A DNA stretch of 64,000 nucleotides from Thermoleophilia bacterium (GTDB lineage: Bacteria > Actinomycetota > Thermoleophilia > Gaiellales > Gaiellaceae), in assembly GCA_025928515.1 (NCBI GenBank), contig JAICJI010000008.1, forward strand, positions 1-64,000, written 5' to 3'. Position numbers and translations under genes: made by a program. The notes beneath the pieces are model-generated. The model was given only the letters and a program-made list of their open reading frames with translations, was not told where the DNA came from and did no database searches. This document shows positions 23,379 to 31,905 of the stretch, piece after piece (the first letter of the stretch is position 1; each line of letters begins with the position of its first letter).

Positions 23379-23945
23379 CTAGAGCAGCGCACCCTCGAGC
23401 CGCAGCAGCCACTCCTTGCGGTCGAGCCCGCCGCCGTACCCGGTCAGGCTGCCGTTCGCTCCCACGACGCGGTGGCAGGGGAGGACAATCGGCAAAGGGT
23501 TCCGGTTCATGACCGTGCCGACGGCGCGCGCAGCGCGCGGAGCGCCGACCTGGGCAGCGAGCGCGCCGTACGTCGTCGTGTGCCCGTACTCCACCCGGTT
23601 CAGCTCCGCGAGGACGCGCCGGTGGAACTCCGGCGTCGCGCGGAGGTCGAACTCGAGGTCGAAAGCCTGCCGGCGGCCCTCGAAGTATTCGTCCAGCTCG
23701 CCGCGGGCACGGTCGAGCGCCTTCGGCGCGCGCAGGACGCGCGGCCCGAACTGGCGGGCCAGCCGCTCGAGCTCCGCCTCGGGCTCCGGATCGAAGCCGA
23801 TCCGGCAGAGCCCGCGCTCCGAGACGCCGACGAGCAGCGGCCCGACGGGCGTGTCGTCGAGCACGTCGTACGCCACGTCGAGCTCGCCGGACACGACGGC
23901 GGCCGCGCGGAAGCGCTCGTCGAGAACCGTGGGGACTCCAGTCAT
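23379..23945 (-). CDS. ogt: Methylated-DNA-protein cysteine methyltransferase
   Basis: 188 aa from ATG; the longer track ORF runs antisense through other genes. The acceptor Cys157 is in the canonical LPCHRVVG, preceded by the helix-turn-helix and arginine finger region (YGALAAQVGAPRAARAVGTVMNRNP). It removes O6-alkyl groups from guanine by irreversible self-alkylation. It overlaps the sigma-factor gene by 4 nt (ATGA), so repair protein and regulator are translationally coupled. Confidence 0.93.
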   Translation of the reverse strand: MTGVPTVLDERFRAAAVVSGELDVAYDVLDDTPVGPLLVGVSERGLCRIGFDPEPEAELERLARQFGPRVLRAPKALDRARGELDEYFEGRRQAFDLEFDLRATPEFHRRVLAELNRVEYGHTTTYGALAAQVGAPRAARAVGTVMNRNPLPIVLPCHRVVGANGSLTGYGGGLDRKEWLLRLEGALL

Positions 23946-24403
23946 CGCTGCTCCTTCTCCTTTCGCAGCCGCCGCACTCCGGCGGAAGCCGCCTGGCGCG
24001 CCGCCAGTTCGTTCGAGCCAAGGACGGCGCCGATCGCGTCGTAGTCGAGGTCGTAGCCGTAGCGAAGAACGACCGCCGCGCGTTCCTTCGGCGGCAGCCC
24101 GTCGGTCAGCGGGGCGAGCTCCTCGAGAGCCGGGCGCTCGTCCTCTTCGCCCGGCTCGACCGCGAGCTCGGCGGTGGGACGGTCGCGTCGCGCGGCGTCG
24201 ACGAGCGCATTCGTCGCGATCGTCAGCACCCAGGCACGCAGGTGCTCGCCGTGCTCGAGCCGCCCGTAGGCGCGCAGCGCGCGCAGGAACGTCTCCTGGA
24301 AGAGGTCGTCGGCCCTGTCGCGGCCCGCGCGCCGGCGCAGGACCGCCAGCACCTCGTCCTTGTGGGCTTCGTAGAACCGCTCGAAGGGAGGGATGCCGCT
24401 CAC
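23942..24403 (-). CDS. ECF-type RNA polymerase sigma factor
   Basis: 153 aa from GTG. Region 2 (about 5-70) shows FYEAHKDEVLAVLRRRAGRDRADDLFQETFLRALRAY split as the usual core plus WVLTIATNALVDAARR. Region 4 (about 95-150) has LPPKERAAVVLRYGYDLDYDAIGAVLGSN and RRLRKEKEQR. It lacks any sensor domain, and no anti-sigma gene adjoins it. Coupling to ogt suggests a role in an alkylation or genotoxic-stress response, which is inference. Confidence 0.85.
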   Translation of the reverse strand: MSGIPPFERFYEAHKDEVLAVLRRRAGRDRADDLFQETFLRALRAYGRLEHGEHLRAWVLTIATNALVDAARRDRPTAELAVEPGEEDERPALEELAPLTDGLPPKERAAVVLRYGYDLDYDAIGAVLGSNELAARQAASAGVRRLRKEKEQR

Positions 24404-24441
24404 CGTCCAATGAAACGTAGTCGGGGTTCAAGATGTGAGAT

Positions 24442-25272
24442 GTGCAGCTCGCCGTCGTAGGACATGTGGAGTGGGTCGAGTTCGCCCGCGTGGAGCGCGC
24501 GCCGGCGACGGGGGAGATCGTGCACGCACTCGAGACCTGGGAGGAGCCTGCCGGGGGCGGTGCGGTCGCCGCAGTCCAGCTCGCCAACCTCGGTGTCTCT
24601 TGCCTCTTCTTCACCGCGCTCGCCGACGACGAACTCGGCCGGCGCGCGCGTGAGGAGCTCGAGGCGCACGGCGTCACCGTGCACGCCGGCCATGCGCCCG
24701 CACCGCAGCGCCGCGCGCTCACGCACATCGACGAGGACGGCGAGCGGACGATCACCGTGCTCGGCGACAAGCTTCTCCCCTCGGGCGAGGACGGGTCGCT
24801 GCCGTGGGAGGAGCTCCGGCGGTGCAATGCCGTCTACTTCGTGAGCGGGGACGTCTCGGCCGCAAACGCCGCGCGCCACTGCTCGGTGCTCGTCGCCACC
24901 TCCCGCGAGCTGGCGACGCTTCGCCGCGCCGACGTCCAGGTGGACGTGCTCGTCGGTAGCGGCGAGGACGCGGCCGAGCGTTTCGAGGCCGGCGAGCTCG
25001 ACCCCTCGCCGCAGCTCGTCGTGACCACGGCCGGCCCGCTCGGCGGTTGGATCAGACCGGGCGGTCCGTTCCGCGCGGCGCCGCTCCCCGGGCCGGTGTC
25101 GGACGCGTACGGCTGCGGCGACTGCTTCGCCGCGGGGCTCACCTACGGGCTCGCGCTCGGCAGGCCGGTGGACGAGGCGGTCGCCCTCGGCGCGCTATGC
25201 GGCGCCGCGGTCCTCACGGGCCGGGGTGCGTACGGGCACCAGCTCACGGCCGACGATGTACACGCAGGTTGA
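24442..25272 (+). CDS. PfkB-family sugar kinase
   Basis: 276 aa from GTG. The ribokinase fold is shown by PAGGGAVAAVQLANLG (substrate lid region), the GDKLLPS segment, and the anion-hole/catalytic motif DAYGCGDCFAAGLTYG with Asp227 as base. The usual DTxGAGD is DAYGCGD here, with Cys replacing Ala. Substrate (ribose, adenosine, fructose or other) cannot be assigned. Divergent from the sigma gene by 38 bp; followed by a cNMP-binding gene. Confidence 0.85.
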   Translation: MQLAVVGHVEWVEFARVERAPATGEIVHALETWEEPAGGGAVAAVQLANLGVSCLFFTALADDELGRRAREELEAHGVTVHAGHAPAPQRRALTHIDEDGERTITVLGDKLLPSGEDGSLPWEELRRCNAVYFVSGDVSAANAARHCSVLVATSRELATLRRADVQVDVLVGSGEDAAERFEAGELDPSPQLVVTTAGPLGGWIRPGGPFRAAPLPGPVSDAYGCGDCFAAGLTYGLALGRPVDEAVALGALCGAAVLTGRGAYGHQLTADDVHAG

Positions 25273-25291
25273 GGAGCGATAGGGTCTTTCC

Positions 25292-25765
25292 ATGAGCCAG
25301 GTCGCTGCACGTTCAGCCGCCGAGGCGATGCTCGCAGAGCCTTCCGATCAGTCGGCGCACGACTGGCTGGTCGCGCTCGAAGAGGTGCCGCTGTTCACGG
25401 GCCTGTCGAAGCGCCACCTCCGGCGAGTCGCCAAGCTCGCCCACGTGAGGCGCTTCGCATCAGGTGCCACGCTGGCGCGCGCGGGCGACTCGGGCAGATC
25501 GTTCTTCGTGCTGCTCGACGGAACCGCAAAGGTCGTCCGCAGCGGCGGGCGGCCACGTCGCCTCGGGATGGGCGACTATTTCGGCGAGATGGCCCTGCTC
25601 GACGGCGCTCCGCGCTCGGCCGACGTCGTCGCCGAAACCGACGTGCTCGCCCTGATGGTCGACCGCAGCGGCTTCACGAAGCTGCTCAGCGCAGAGCCGA
25701 CGCTTGCGCACGCGCTACTGCGGACGCTCGCCACCCGTCTGCGCACCGCCGAGACGAGCGTCTAG
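25292..25765 (+). CDS. Cyclic-nucleotide-binding domain protein
   Basis: 157 aa. After a 30-residue leader the Crp-like barrel begins (LEEVPLFTGLSKRHLRRVAKLA), with FFVLLDGTAKVVRSGG and the phosphate-cassette-like GDYFGEMALLDGAPRSADVVAE. It ends in a helix without DNA-binding domain. It resembles the protein at 5309 and both begin the domain with VPLF. Ligand and partner unknown. It lies 19 bp after the PfkB gene and just upstream of the mraZ promoter. Confidence 0.8.
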   Translation: MSQVAARSAAEAMLAEPSDQSAHDWLVALEEVPLFTGLSKRHLRRVAKLAHVRRFASGATLARAGDSGRSFFVLLDGTAKVVRSGGRPRRLGMGDYFGEMALLDGAPRSADVVAETDVLALMVDRSGFTKLLSAEPTLAHALLRTLATRLRTAETSV

Positions 25766-25820
25766 GCCACTTCGTGTCCGATGGGGCGCGCGTCGGCGTG
25801 GTCCAATTGCTATGGACTTG

Positions 25821-25860
25821 TGGAGTAAAGTGGTTTATAGTGGGGCACAGTGGTGAGTTA
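25821..25860 (+). promoter_or_regulatory. MraZ operator: four TGGNN boxes at 10-bp spacing
   Basis: TGGAG, TGGTT, TGGGG and TGGTG start at 25821, 25831, 25841 and 25851, exactly one helical turn apart. MraZ in E. coli, Mycoplasma and others binds TGGGN repeats with this spacing and represses its own operon. The stretch is unusually AT-rich for the window and includes TATAGT (25836-25841), a possible -10 that would lie inside the operator. Confidence 0.75.
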
Positions 25861-25873
25861 GGGAGAGCCCCAA

Positions 25874-26308
25874 ATGCTCCTAGGCGAATACGAGCACACG
25901 ATCGATGACAAGAACCGTCTCACGCTCCCGGCCAAGTTTCGCCGGGCGTTCGAGGACGGCATCGTCGTGACGCGCGGCTTCGACGGCTGCGTCTACGCGT
26001 GGACGCCCGAGGGCTGGGAGAACTACCGCGACTCGACTCTCACCACGCTGCACCCTCTGAGCCAGCAGGGCCGGCGGATGCAGCGTCACTTCTTCTCCGG
26101 CGCCAGCGAGACGGCGCCCGACAAACAGGGGCGGGTGAACATCCCGCCCGCACTGCTCGCGCACGCGAATCTCGGCCGCGACGTCGTCGTCGCCGGGGTC
26201 AACGACCACCTCGAGATCTGGGATCGCGCCGCCTGGAAGCGCGAGCTCGCCGAGGTCGAAGGGAGTGCTGAGGATGTTGCCGAACGTCTTGCAGCCCAGG
26301 GAAGCTGA
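25874..26308 (+). CDS. mraZ: Transcriptional regulator MraZ
   Basis: 144 aa. Two SpoVT/AbrB-like repeats each carry the DxxxR motif: YEHTIDDKNRLTLPAKFRR and ETAPDKQGRVNIPPALL. First gene of the dcw cluster; it represses the cluster by binding the direct repeats found just upstream. SD is GGGAGAG. Its 3' end overlaps the rsmH start region. Confidence 0.95.
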   Translation: MLLGEYEHTIDDKNRLTLPAKFRRAFEDGIVVTRGFDGCVYAWTPEGWENYRDSTLTTLHPLSQQGRRMQRHFFSGASETAPDKQGRVNIPPALLAHANLGRDVVVAGVNDHLEIWDRAAWKRELAEVEGSAEDVAERLAAQGS

Positions 26309-27242
26309 CCACGTTCCCGTCCTCGCCGAGGAGGTGCGGGCGGCCCTCGCCGTGCAGCCGGGCGAGACCGTCGTCGACGCGACCTTCGGCGCCGGCGGGC
26401 ACGCCACGATCCTCGCCGCCGACCTGTGCGGCAAGGGAAAGCTGATCGCGATCGACCGCGATCCGACCGCGCGGACGTACTTCGAGCAGGTCGCGAAGCG
26501 CACGACGGTCAACGCGCGGCTGCTGCGGGGCGATTTCGGCGTCGTCCTGCCGCAGCTCGCGGGGAACGGCGTTCAGGCCGACGCGATCCTCCTCGATCTC
26601 GGCGTGTCGTCGATGCAGCTCGACCGGCCGGAGCGGGGCTTCTCGTACGCCGCCGACGCACCGCTCGACATGCGGATGGATCCGACGCAGGACGTCAGCG
26701 CATGCGACGTCGTCAACTCGTGGAGCGAGCGTGAGCTCATCACGATCTTCCGCAGCTACGGCGAGGAGCGCTACGCGAAGCAGATCGCACGGGCCATCGT
26801 CCGCCGCCGGCGTGAGCAGCCGTTCGAGCGCACCGGCGAGCTCGTGGACACGATCAAGGCCTCGATCCCGGCCCCGGCGCGCTTCGGCGACGGGCATCCG
26901 GCGAAGCGCGTGTTCCAGGCGTTGCGGATCGCCGTCAACGACGAGCTCGACTCCCTCGCCGTGGCACTGCCGGCTGCGCTCGAGATGCTGCGGCCGGGGG
27001 GCCGCCTCGCCGTCATCTCCTTCCACTCGCTCGAGGACCGGATCGTGAAGCGGTTCCTCCGCGAGCGCGAGCGCGGTTGCACCTGCCCGCCCGACTTCCC
27101 GGTCTGCGTGTGCGGCCACGAGCCCGAGCTCCGGGCATTGCAGCGAAGGCCGGTCCGCGCGGGCCAGGCCGAGGTTGCCGCGAATCCGCGCTCCGCGTCG
27201 GCCCGCCTGCGCGCCGCCGTCAAGACCGGCGGGGAGGACTGA
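26274..27242 (+). CDS. rsmH: 16S rRNA (cytosine1402-N4) methyltransferase
   Basis: 322 aa from ATG 26274 (MLPNVLQPREADHVPVL), which has GAAGGGAG 8 nt upstream; GTG 26265 is the alternative. SAM-binding motif DATFGAGGHA, then AIDRDP, LLDLGVSSMQLD, FHSLEDRIVKRFL and a Cys-rich CTCPPDFPVCVCG segment. It methylates C1402 in the ribosomal P site. Standard second gene of the cluster; stop overlaps the ftsL start (TGATG). Confidence 0.95.
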   Translation: MLPNVLQPREADHVPVLAEEVRAALAVQPGETVVDATFGAGGHATILAADLCGKGKLIAIDRDPTARTYFEQVAKRTTVNARLLRGDFGVVLPQLAGNGVQADAILLDLGVSSMQLDRPERGFSYAADAPLDMRMDPTQDVSACDVVNSWSERELITIFRSYGEERYAKQIARAIVRRRREQPFERTGELVDTIKASIPAPARFGDGHPAKRVFQALRIAVNDELDSLAVALPAALEMLRPGGRLAVISFHSLEDRIVKRFLRERERGCTCPPDFPVCVCGHEPELRALQRRPVRAGQAEVAANPRSASARLRAAVKTGGED

Positions 27243-27661
27243 TGGCGGCGATCGACTGGTTCGCGCAGGCCGAGGTGGCAGAGCCTGTTCCCGCGCGGCG
27301 GCGACCGGCACGGAAGCCGGCGCAGCGCCCGGCCGCTCGACGGCGTCCGGCGGGGAACGTACGCTCGCGGCGCGAGCCCACACAACGCCGCGTCCGCGCT
27401 CACATCGTCTGGATGATCCTCTTCGCGCTCCTCCTCTCGGGTGTCGTCGCCGTGAACGTCGCGGTGTTGCGGGCGCACGTCGCCGTCGCACAGCTCGACC
27501 AGCAGCGCGAGAAGCTCGAGGCACGGAACCAGGCGCTCCAGTCCGAGGTCTCCGCCGCCAGCTCGGCACCGCGGATCGAGCGTGCGGCGCGCCGTCTCGG
27601 GCTCGTGCAGGTCTCTTCGGGGAACACGACGTATCTCGACCTCGGGTCGGGCGGCCGTTGA
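27242..27661 (+). CDS. ftsL: Cell division protein FtsL
   Basis: 139 aa. An Arg/Pro/Ala-rich cytoplasmic tail of about 55 residues precedes one TM helix (HIVWMILFALLLSGVVAVNVAV), then a leucine-zipper-like coiled coil (LDQQREKLEARNQALQSEV) and a short beta tail (ARRLGLVQVSSGNT). Sequence is poorly conserved in this family, and the call rests on this layout and on the position between rsmH and ftsI. Partner of FtsB/FtsQ and the FtsW-FtsI synthase. Confidence 0.85.
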   Translation: MAAIDWFAQAEVAEPVPARRRPARKPAQRPAARRRPAGNVRSRREPTQRRVRAHIVWMILFALLLSGVVAVNVAVLRAHVAVAQLDQQREKLEARNQALQSEVSAASSAPRIERAARRLGLVQVSSGNTTYLDLGSGGR

Positions 27662-29337
27662 AGACGCGGGTCGTCAACTCGCGGCTCCGCCTTCTCCTCC
27701 TCGGCATCCTTCTCACCTTCGCGGCCCTCGGCGTGCGGGTCGCCTGGCTCCAGACGGTGCGCGCGTCGTCGCTCGCCAGGCTCGCGCAGAGGCAGGCGAA
27801 GTTCGATCTCGCGATTCCGGCCAGCCGTGGGACGATCTACGACCGGCTCGGCACGCCGCTCGCCATCGGTGAGCAGGCGACCGACGTCATCGCCGACCCG
27901 ATGCAGATCGCCGATCCCCGTCGCGAGGCCCGCGTCGCGGCCGGCGTGCTCGGCCTTCGTTATCGCAAGGTGTATCCGAAGCTCGCCGACCGGAGCCGCG
28001 GGTTCGTCTACGTGGAGCGGAAAGCGTCACCCAGGCTCGCCGCTCTCCTCTCGAAGCGGAATCTGACGGGCTTCACGTTCCAGTCCAACGAGAAGCGCGT
28101 CTACCCGCAGGGCACGGTCGCAGCGCCGGTGCTGGGCTACGCCGGCGTCGACAACACGGGCCTCGCGGGGCTCGAGCTCGAGCTGAACAGGGAGCTCAGC
28201 GGCAGGCGCGGTGCCGAGACGGTGGTGCGCGACGCGACCGGGCAGGCGGTGGACACGATTCAGGAGCGTCCCGCGCGGGACGGCAGCAACGTCTTCCTTA
28301 CGCTCGACAGCCACATCCAGGCGAACGCCGAGCAGGTGCTCGAGCGGACGGTGCAGCAGTGGCATGCGAAGGACGCGACGGCGATCGTCCTCGACCCGCA
28401 TACGGGCGCGATCCTCGCGATGGCTCAGGAGCCCGGGTTCGATGCGAACGCGTATCCGGCGGCGACTCGGAACCTCCAGATCGACCACGCCGTGGGCGAC
28501 GTCTTCGAGCCGGGCTCGGTGTTCAAGGTCGTGACGGTCGGCGGCGCGCTGTCGGAGCACAAGATCACGCCGCAAACGCGGTTCACGCTGCCGTACTCGA
28601 TCCACGTCGCAGACCGCATCGTCCACGACGCCGAGATCCGGCCGACCGAGCGGATGAGCGTCGCGCAGATCCTCCAGCGCTCGTCGAACGTCGGCGCAAT
28701 CACCATCGCAGAGCGCTATCTCGGCGAGAGCGGCCTCAAGCACTGGATGAGACGTTTCGGCTTCGGACGGCTGACGGGGATCGACCTGCCCGGCGAGAGC
28801 GCCGGCATCTTCCCGCCGTACTGGTCGGGATCGACGATCGGGAACGTCCCGATCGGCCAGGGCGTCTCGGTCACGTCCGTCCAGCTCGCCTCCGCCTACG
28901 CGGCCATCGCGAACGGCGGCCAGTGGGTGCAGCCGCACCTCGTCGACCACGTCTTCGGCCAGGTGCCCCCGCGGCCGCGGAGGCGGAGGATCCTCGCTCC
29001 GAATGTCGACCGCCAGCTTCGGACGATGCTGAAGGGCGTCGTCTCGGACCAGGGAACGGCCGAGCTCGCCGCCATCCCCGGCTACACGGTCGCCGGCAAG
29101 ACCGGGACGGCGCAGAAGCCGGGGCCGAACGGCTACATCTCTGGTGCCTACGTGGCGACCTTCGTCGGGATGGTGCCGGCGTCGAGCCCGCGGCTCGTCG
29201 TGCTCGTGAGCGTGGACGAGCCGCACGGCCAGATCTACGGCGGCACGGTGGCGGCGCCCGCGTTCGAGCAGATCGCCTCCTTCGACCTCCAGTACCTCGA
29301 GGTACCGCCGGACCTGCGGATCGGGGCGCGCGGCTAG
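27658..29337 (+). CDS. ftsI: Septal peptidoglycan transpeptidase FtsI (PBP3)
   Basis: 559 aa from TTG overlapping the ftsL stop (TTGA). One TM helix (LRLLLLGILLTFAALGVRVAW), PBP dimerisation domain (ASRGTIYDRLGTPLA), then the transpeptidase: Ser287 in EPGSVFKVV, SSN, and KTG in AGKTGTAQKPG (Lys481). It cross-links septal wall. No PASTA domains at the C-terminus. Its TAG stop shares the sequence CTAG with the stop of the antisense MFS gene. Confidence 0.93.
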   Translation: MKTRVVNSRLRLLLLGILLTFAALGVRVAWLQTVRASSLARLAQRQAKFDLAIPASRGTIYDRLGTPLAIGEQATDVIADPMQIADPRREARVAAGVLGLRYRKVYPKLADRSRGFVYVERKASPRLAALLSKRNLTGFTFQSNEKRVYPQGTVAAPVLGYAGVDNTGLAGLELELNRELSGRRGAETVVRDATGQAVDTIQERPARDGSNVFLTLDSHIQANAEQVLERTVQQWHAKDATAIVLDPHTGAILAMAQEPGFDANAYPAATRNLQIDHAVGDVFEPGSVFKVVTVGGALSEHKITPQTRFTLPYSIHVADRIVHDAEIRPTERMSVAQILQRSSNVGAITIAERYLGESGLKHWMRRFGFGRLTGIDLPGESAGIFPPYWSGSTIGNVPIGQGVSVTSVQLASAYAAIANGGQWVQPHLVDHVFGQVPPRPRRRRILAPNVDRQLRTMLKGVVSDQGTAELAAIPGYTVAGKTGTAQKPGPNGYISGAYVATFVGMVPASSPRLVVLVSVDEPHGQIYGGTVAAPAFEQIASFDLQYLEVPPDLRIGARG

Positions 29338-30506
29338 GCGCCCGAGCGCATCTGGCCCGCCATCGCGGCGAGGGACAGGACGCCGGTGGCGGCGCAGAAA
29401 CCGATCCCGGCCGAGCGCAACGACGTGTAGTGGATTGCGACGCCGGCGGCGATCACCGGCAGCGAGAGGCCGAAGTAGAGGACGACGAAGAAGCTCGACG
29501 CGGTCTCGCCGCGGCGCTCGACAGGCGCGCGCTCGGCGACGGCGGCGAGGCCGGCGCTGACGACGACGCCCTGTCCGAGGCCGCCGACCGCGGCGCTCGC
29601 GAACAGCGTGGGCAGTGAGTCGGCGGCGAGCGACACCGCCAGCAGGGCGACGCCGCCGACGAGCAGGCCACAGCCCGAGGCGAGCGCGTTCGGGAGGCGG
29701 TCGACGAGGGCCTGCCCCGCGACCGACATGACGAAGAGGACGAAGACAACCAGGCCGGCAAGCGCCGGGCTATGTCGATGCAGGCCGAGGCCGAGGAACT
29801 CCGGTGCGATCGAGCCGAACACCCCGGAGACCGCGAACCCGCTGAACCCGGCGAGCGACGCGCGGACGAAGACGGCCATCACCTCGGGCGGTACCTCGAC
29901 GCGTTGCGGACGGAGGTCGAGCTCGCTGCGGGTGACTGTCTCCGGTACGAAAAGCAGTCCCACGGTGACGACCGCGACGAGGCCGAGGTCGACCGCGAAC
30001 GGGATGCGCAGCGCGTGCGGCGCCCATTCGGCGAGCAGGCCGGACAGCAACGCTCCCGCGCCGAGCCCGCCGAGGTTGGCGAAGACCGCGACGAAGCTCG
30101 CGAGCCTCCGGCTGCCGGGCGGGGCAAGATCGATGAGATAGGCCGTGGCCGTGCCCGTGAAGATCCCGGCCGAGAGGCCGGAGACGATGCGTCCCGCGTA
30201 GACGGGTACGAGGGAGTCCGCGAGCAGGAAGAGGGTCGCGCTCACGGCGGAGAGCGCGAGCCCGAGCAGCAGGATGGGCTTGCGCCCGATCCGGTCGGAG
30301 AGGTTCCCGAACAGGACCAGGCCGCCGATCACACCGAAGGCGTAGATCGCGAAGATGACGGTCACGAGGAGTGGCCCGAACGCGTATCGCTGCTCGAACA
30401 GCGGGTAGAGCGGCGTCGGCAGCGTCGTGCCGGCCATCGCGACGAGGAAGGCAAGCGTCGCCAGAACGAAGCCGGTGACCGAGCCGGCCTGCCCGTCACC
30501 GTGCAC
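29334..30506 (-). CDS. MFS transporter inserted antisense in the dcw cluster
   Basis: 390 aa from GTG (VHGDGQAGSVTG). About 11-12 hydrophobic segments and the MFS motif A between helices 2 and 3 (GNLSDRIGRKPILLLG) are present; helix 5 contains GGLGAGALLSG, a drug-exporter-like motif C. Substrate unknown; exporter more likely than importer. It lies on the opposite strand between ftsI (stops share CTAG) and murE (starts 16 bp apart), so it physically splits the dcw operon. A minus-strand CAGAAT 6 nt upstream of the GTG may be its -10. Confidence 0.85.
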   Translation of the reverse strand: MHGDGQAGSVTGFVLATLAFLVAMAGTTLPTPLYPLFEQRYAFGPLLVTVIFAIYAFGVIGGLVLFGNLSDRIGRKPILLLGLALSAVSATLFLLADSLVPVYAGRIVSGLSAGIFTGTATAYLIDLAPPGSRRLASFVAVFANLGGLGAGALLSGLLAEWAPHALRIPFAVDLGLVAVVTVGLLFVPETVTRSELDLRPQRVEVPPEVMAVFVRASLAGFSGFAVSGVFGSIAPEFLGLGLHRHSPALAGLVVFVLFVMSVAGQALVDRLPNALASGCGLLVGGVALLAVSLAADSLPTLFASAAVGGLGQGVVVSAGLAAVAERAPVERRGETASSFFVVLYFGLSLPVIAAGVAIHYTSLRSAGIGFCAATGVLSLAAMAGQMRSGA

Positions 30507-30509
30507 GAG

Positions 30510-30518
30510 TACATTCTG
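30510..30518. promoter_or_regulatory. Divergent -10-like elements, MFS gene / murE
   Basis: TACATT (30510-30515, plus) ends 7 nt before the murE ATG. CAGAAT (30518-30513, minus) ends 6 nt before the MFS GTG. The hexamers overlap by three bases. This would give murE a promoter of its own after the antisense insertion. Confidence 0.45.
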
Positions 30519-30522
30519 GCCG

Positions 30523-31905
30523 ATGGACCTGGAGCGCCTCGTCGCAGCGCTCGACCCGGCGGAGGTGCACGGTTCCCCTTCGGTCGACGTGCGCGATCTC
30601 GCATACGACGCCCGTGCCGTCACGCCGGGCTCTCTCTTCTTCGCCGTGCCGGGGGAACGGGCCGACGGACACGATTTCGCAGCCGAGGCCGTCGAGCGCG
30701 GTGCGGTGGCGCTCGTGGTGGAGCGCGTCCTCGACCTGCCGGTGCTACAGGTCGTCGTCCGGGACTCGCGTGCCGCGATGGCGCCCGCTGCGGACATCTT
30801 CTTCGGCGAGCCGACCCACGAGCTCGAGGTCGTCGGCGTGACCGGGACGAGCGGCAAGACGACGACCGGCCACCTTCTGTTCGCGATCCTCGCGGCGGCC
30901 GGCCGCCGGCCGGGGCTTCTGGGGACGGTCGAGGCGCGCGTCGGCGGCGAGCGCCGCGGCGTCGTGCGCACCACGCCCGAGGCGATCGACCTGCAGCGCG
31001 TGTTCCGGGAGATGCTCGACGCGGGCGACCGCTCGTGTGCCATGGAGGCGTCGTCGCACGCATCTGTTCTCCACCGGCTCGATCGGGTTCGCTTCGCGGC
31101 GCTCGTCTTCACGAACCTCAGCCAGGATCACCTCGACTTCCACGGCGACATGGAGTCGTACTTCGAGGCGAAACGGCAGCTGTTCCTCGCCGAGCCGCGG
31201 CCGCTCGCCGTCGTCAACGTCGGCGATTCCTATGGACGGCGGCTCGCGGACGAGCTCCCTGACGCGATCACCTTCACCGCAGCCGACACAAGCGCGCTCG
31301 AGGGCATCGAGCTCAAGCTCCAGGGCCGCTTCAACGTCGAGAACGCGCTCGGAGCTCTCTGCGCGGCGCGCGCGCTCGGGATCGAGGACGTGGCGATCAA
31401 GCGCGGGCTCGAGTCGGTGAGAAGCGTCCCCGGCCGATTCGAGTCGGTCGACGCGGGGCAGCCGTTCCTCGTCATCGTCGACTACTCGCACAAGCCGGAC
31501 GCGCTCGCGAAGGTGCTGCGTGCGGCGCGCGACCTCGCGGGCGAGAGCCGCGTGATCGTTGTCGTCGGCGCGGGCGGCGACCGTGACCGTGGCAAGCGCC
31601 CGGTGATGGGGCGGCTCGCGTCGGAGCTCGCGGACGTGGCGATCGTCACGTCCGACAACCCGCGCAGCGAGGATCCCGAGGCAATCGCGGCCGAGATCGT
31701 GTCCGGCGCGACCGGCGAGGTCGAGGTGGAGCTGGACCGCACGGAGGCGATCGGCCGCGCCGTCGGGCTCGCTCGCTCCGGCGACGTCGTCGTCATCGCG
31801 GGCAAGGGCGCGGAGCAGGGTCAGGAGTTCGCGGATCGAACCGTTCCGTTCGACGACCGCGTTGCCGCCAAGGAGGCGCTGGAGGCGTTGGAGGCCAGAA
31901 CCTGA
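30523..31905 (+). CDS. murE: UDP-MurNAc-tripeptide synthetase (MurE)
   Basis: 460 aa. Mur ligase domains: N-terminal YDARAVTPGSLFFAVPG, ATP loop GVTGTSGKTTTG, EASSHA, and C-terminal VDYSHKPDAL and VGAGGDRDRGKRP. The substrate loop reads DNPRSEDP; the DNPR form is the signature of meso-diaminopimelate-adding enzymes, so the stem peptide should contain meso-DAP. It is somewhat short in the central domain. The stop overlaps the CTG start of murF. Confidence 0.94.
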   Translation: MDLERLVAALDPAEVHGSPSVDVRDLAYDARAVTPGSLFFAVPGERADGHDFAAEAVERGAVALVVERVLDLPVLQVVVRDSRAAMAPAADIFFGEPTHELEVVGVTGTSGKTTTGHLLFAILAAAGRRPGLLGTVEARVGGERRGVVRTTPEAIDLQRVFREMLDAGDRSCAMEASSHASVLHRLDRVRFAALVFTNLSQDHLDFHGDMESYFEAKRQLFLAEPRPLAVVNVGDSYGRRLADELPDAITFTAADTSALEGIELKLQGRFNVENALGALCAARALGIEDVAIKRGLESVRSVPGRFESVDAGQPFLVIVDYSHKPDALAKVLRAARDLAGESRVIVVVGAGGDRDRGKRPVMGRLASELADVAIVTSDNPRSEDPEAIAAEIVSGATGEVEVELDRTEAIGRAVGLARSGDVVVIAGKGAEQGQEFADRTVPFDDRVAAKEALEALEART

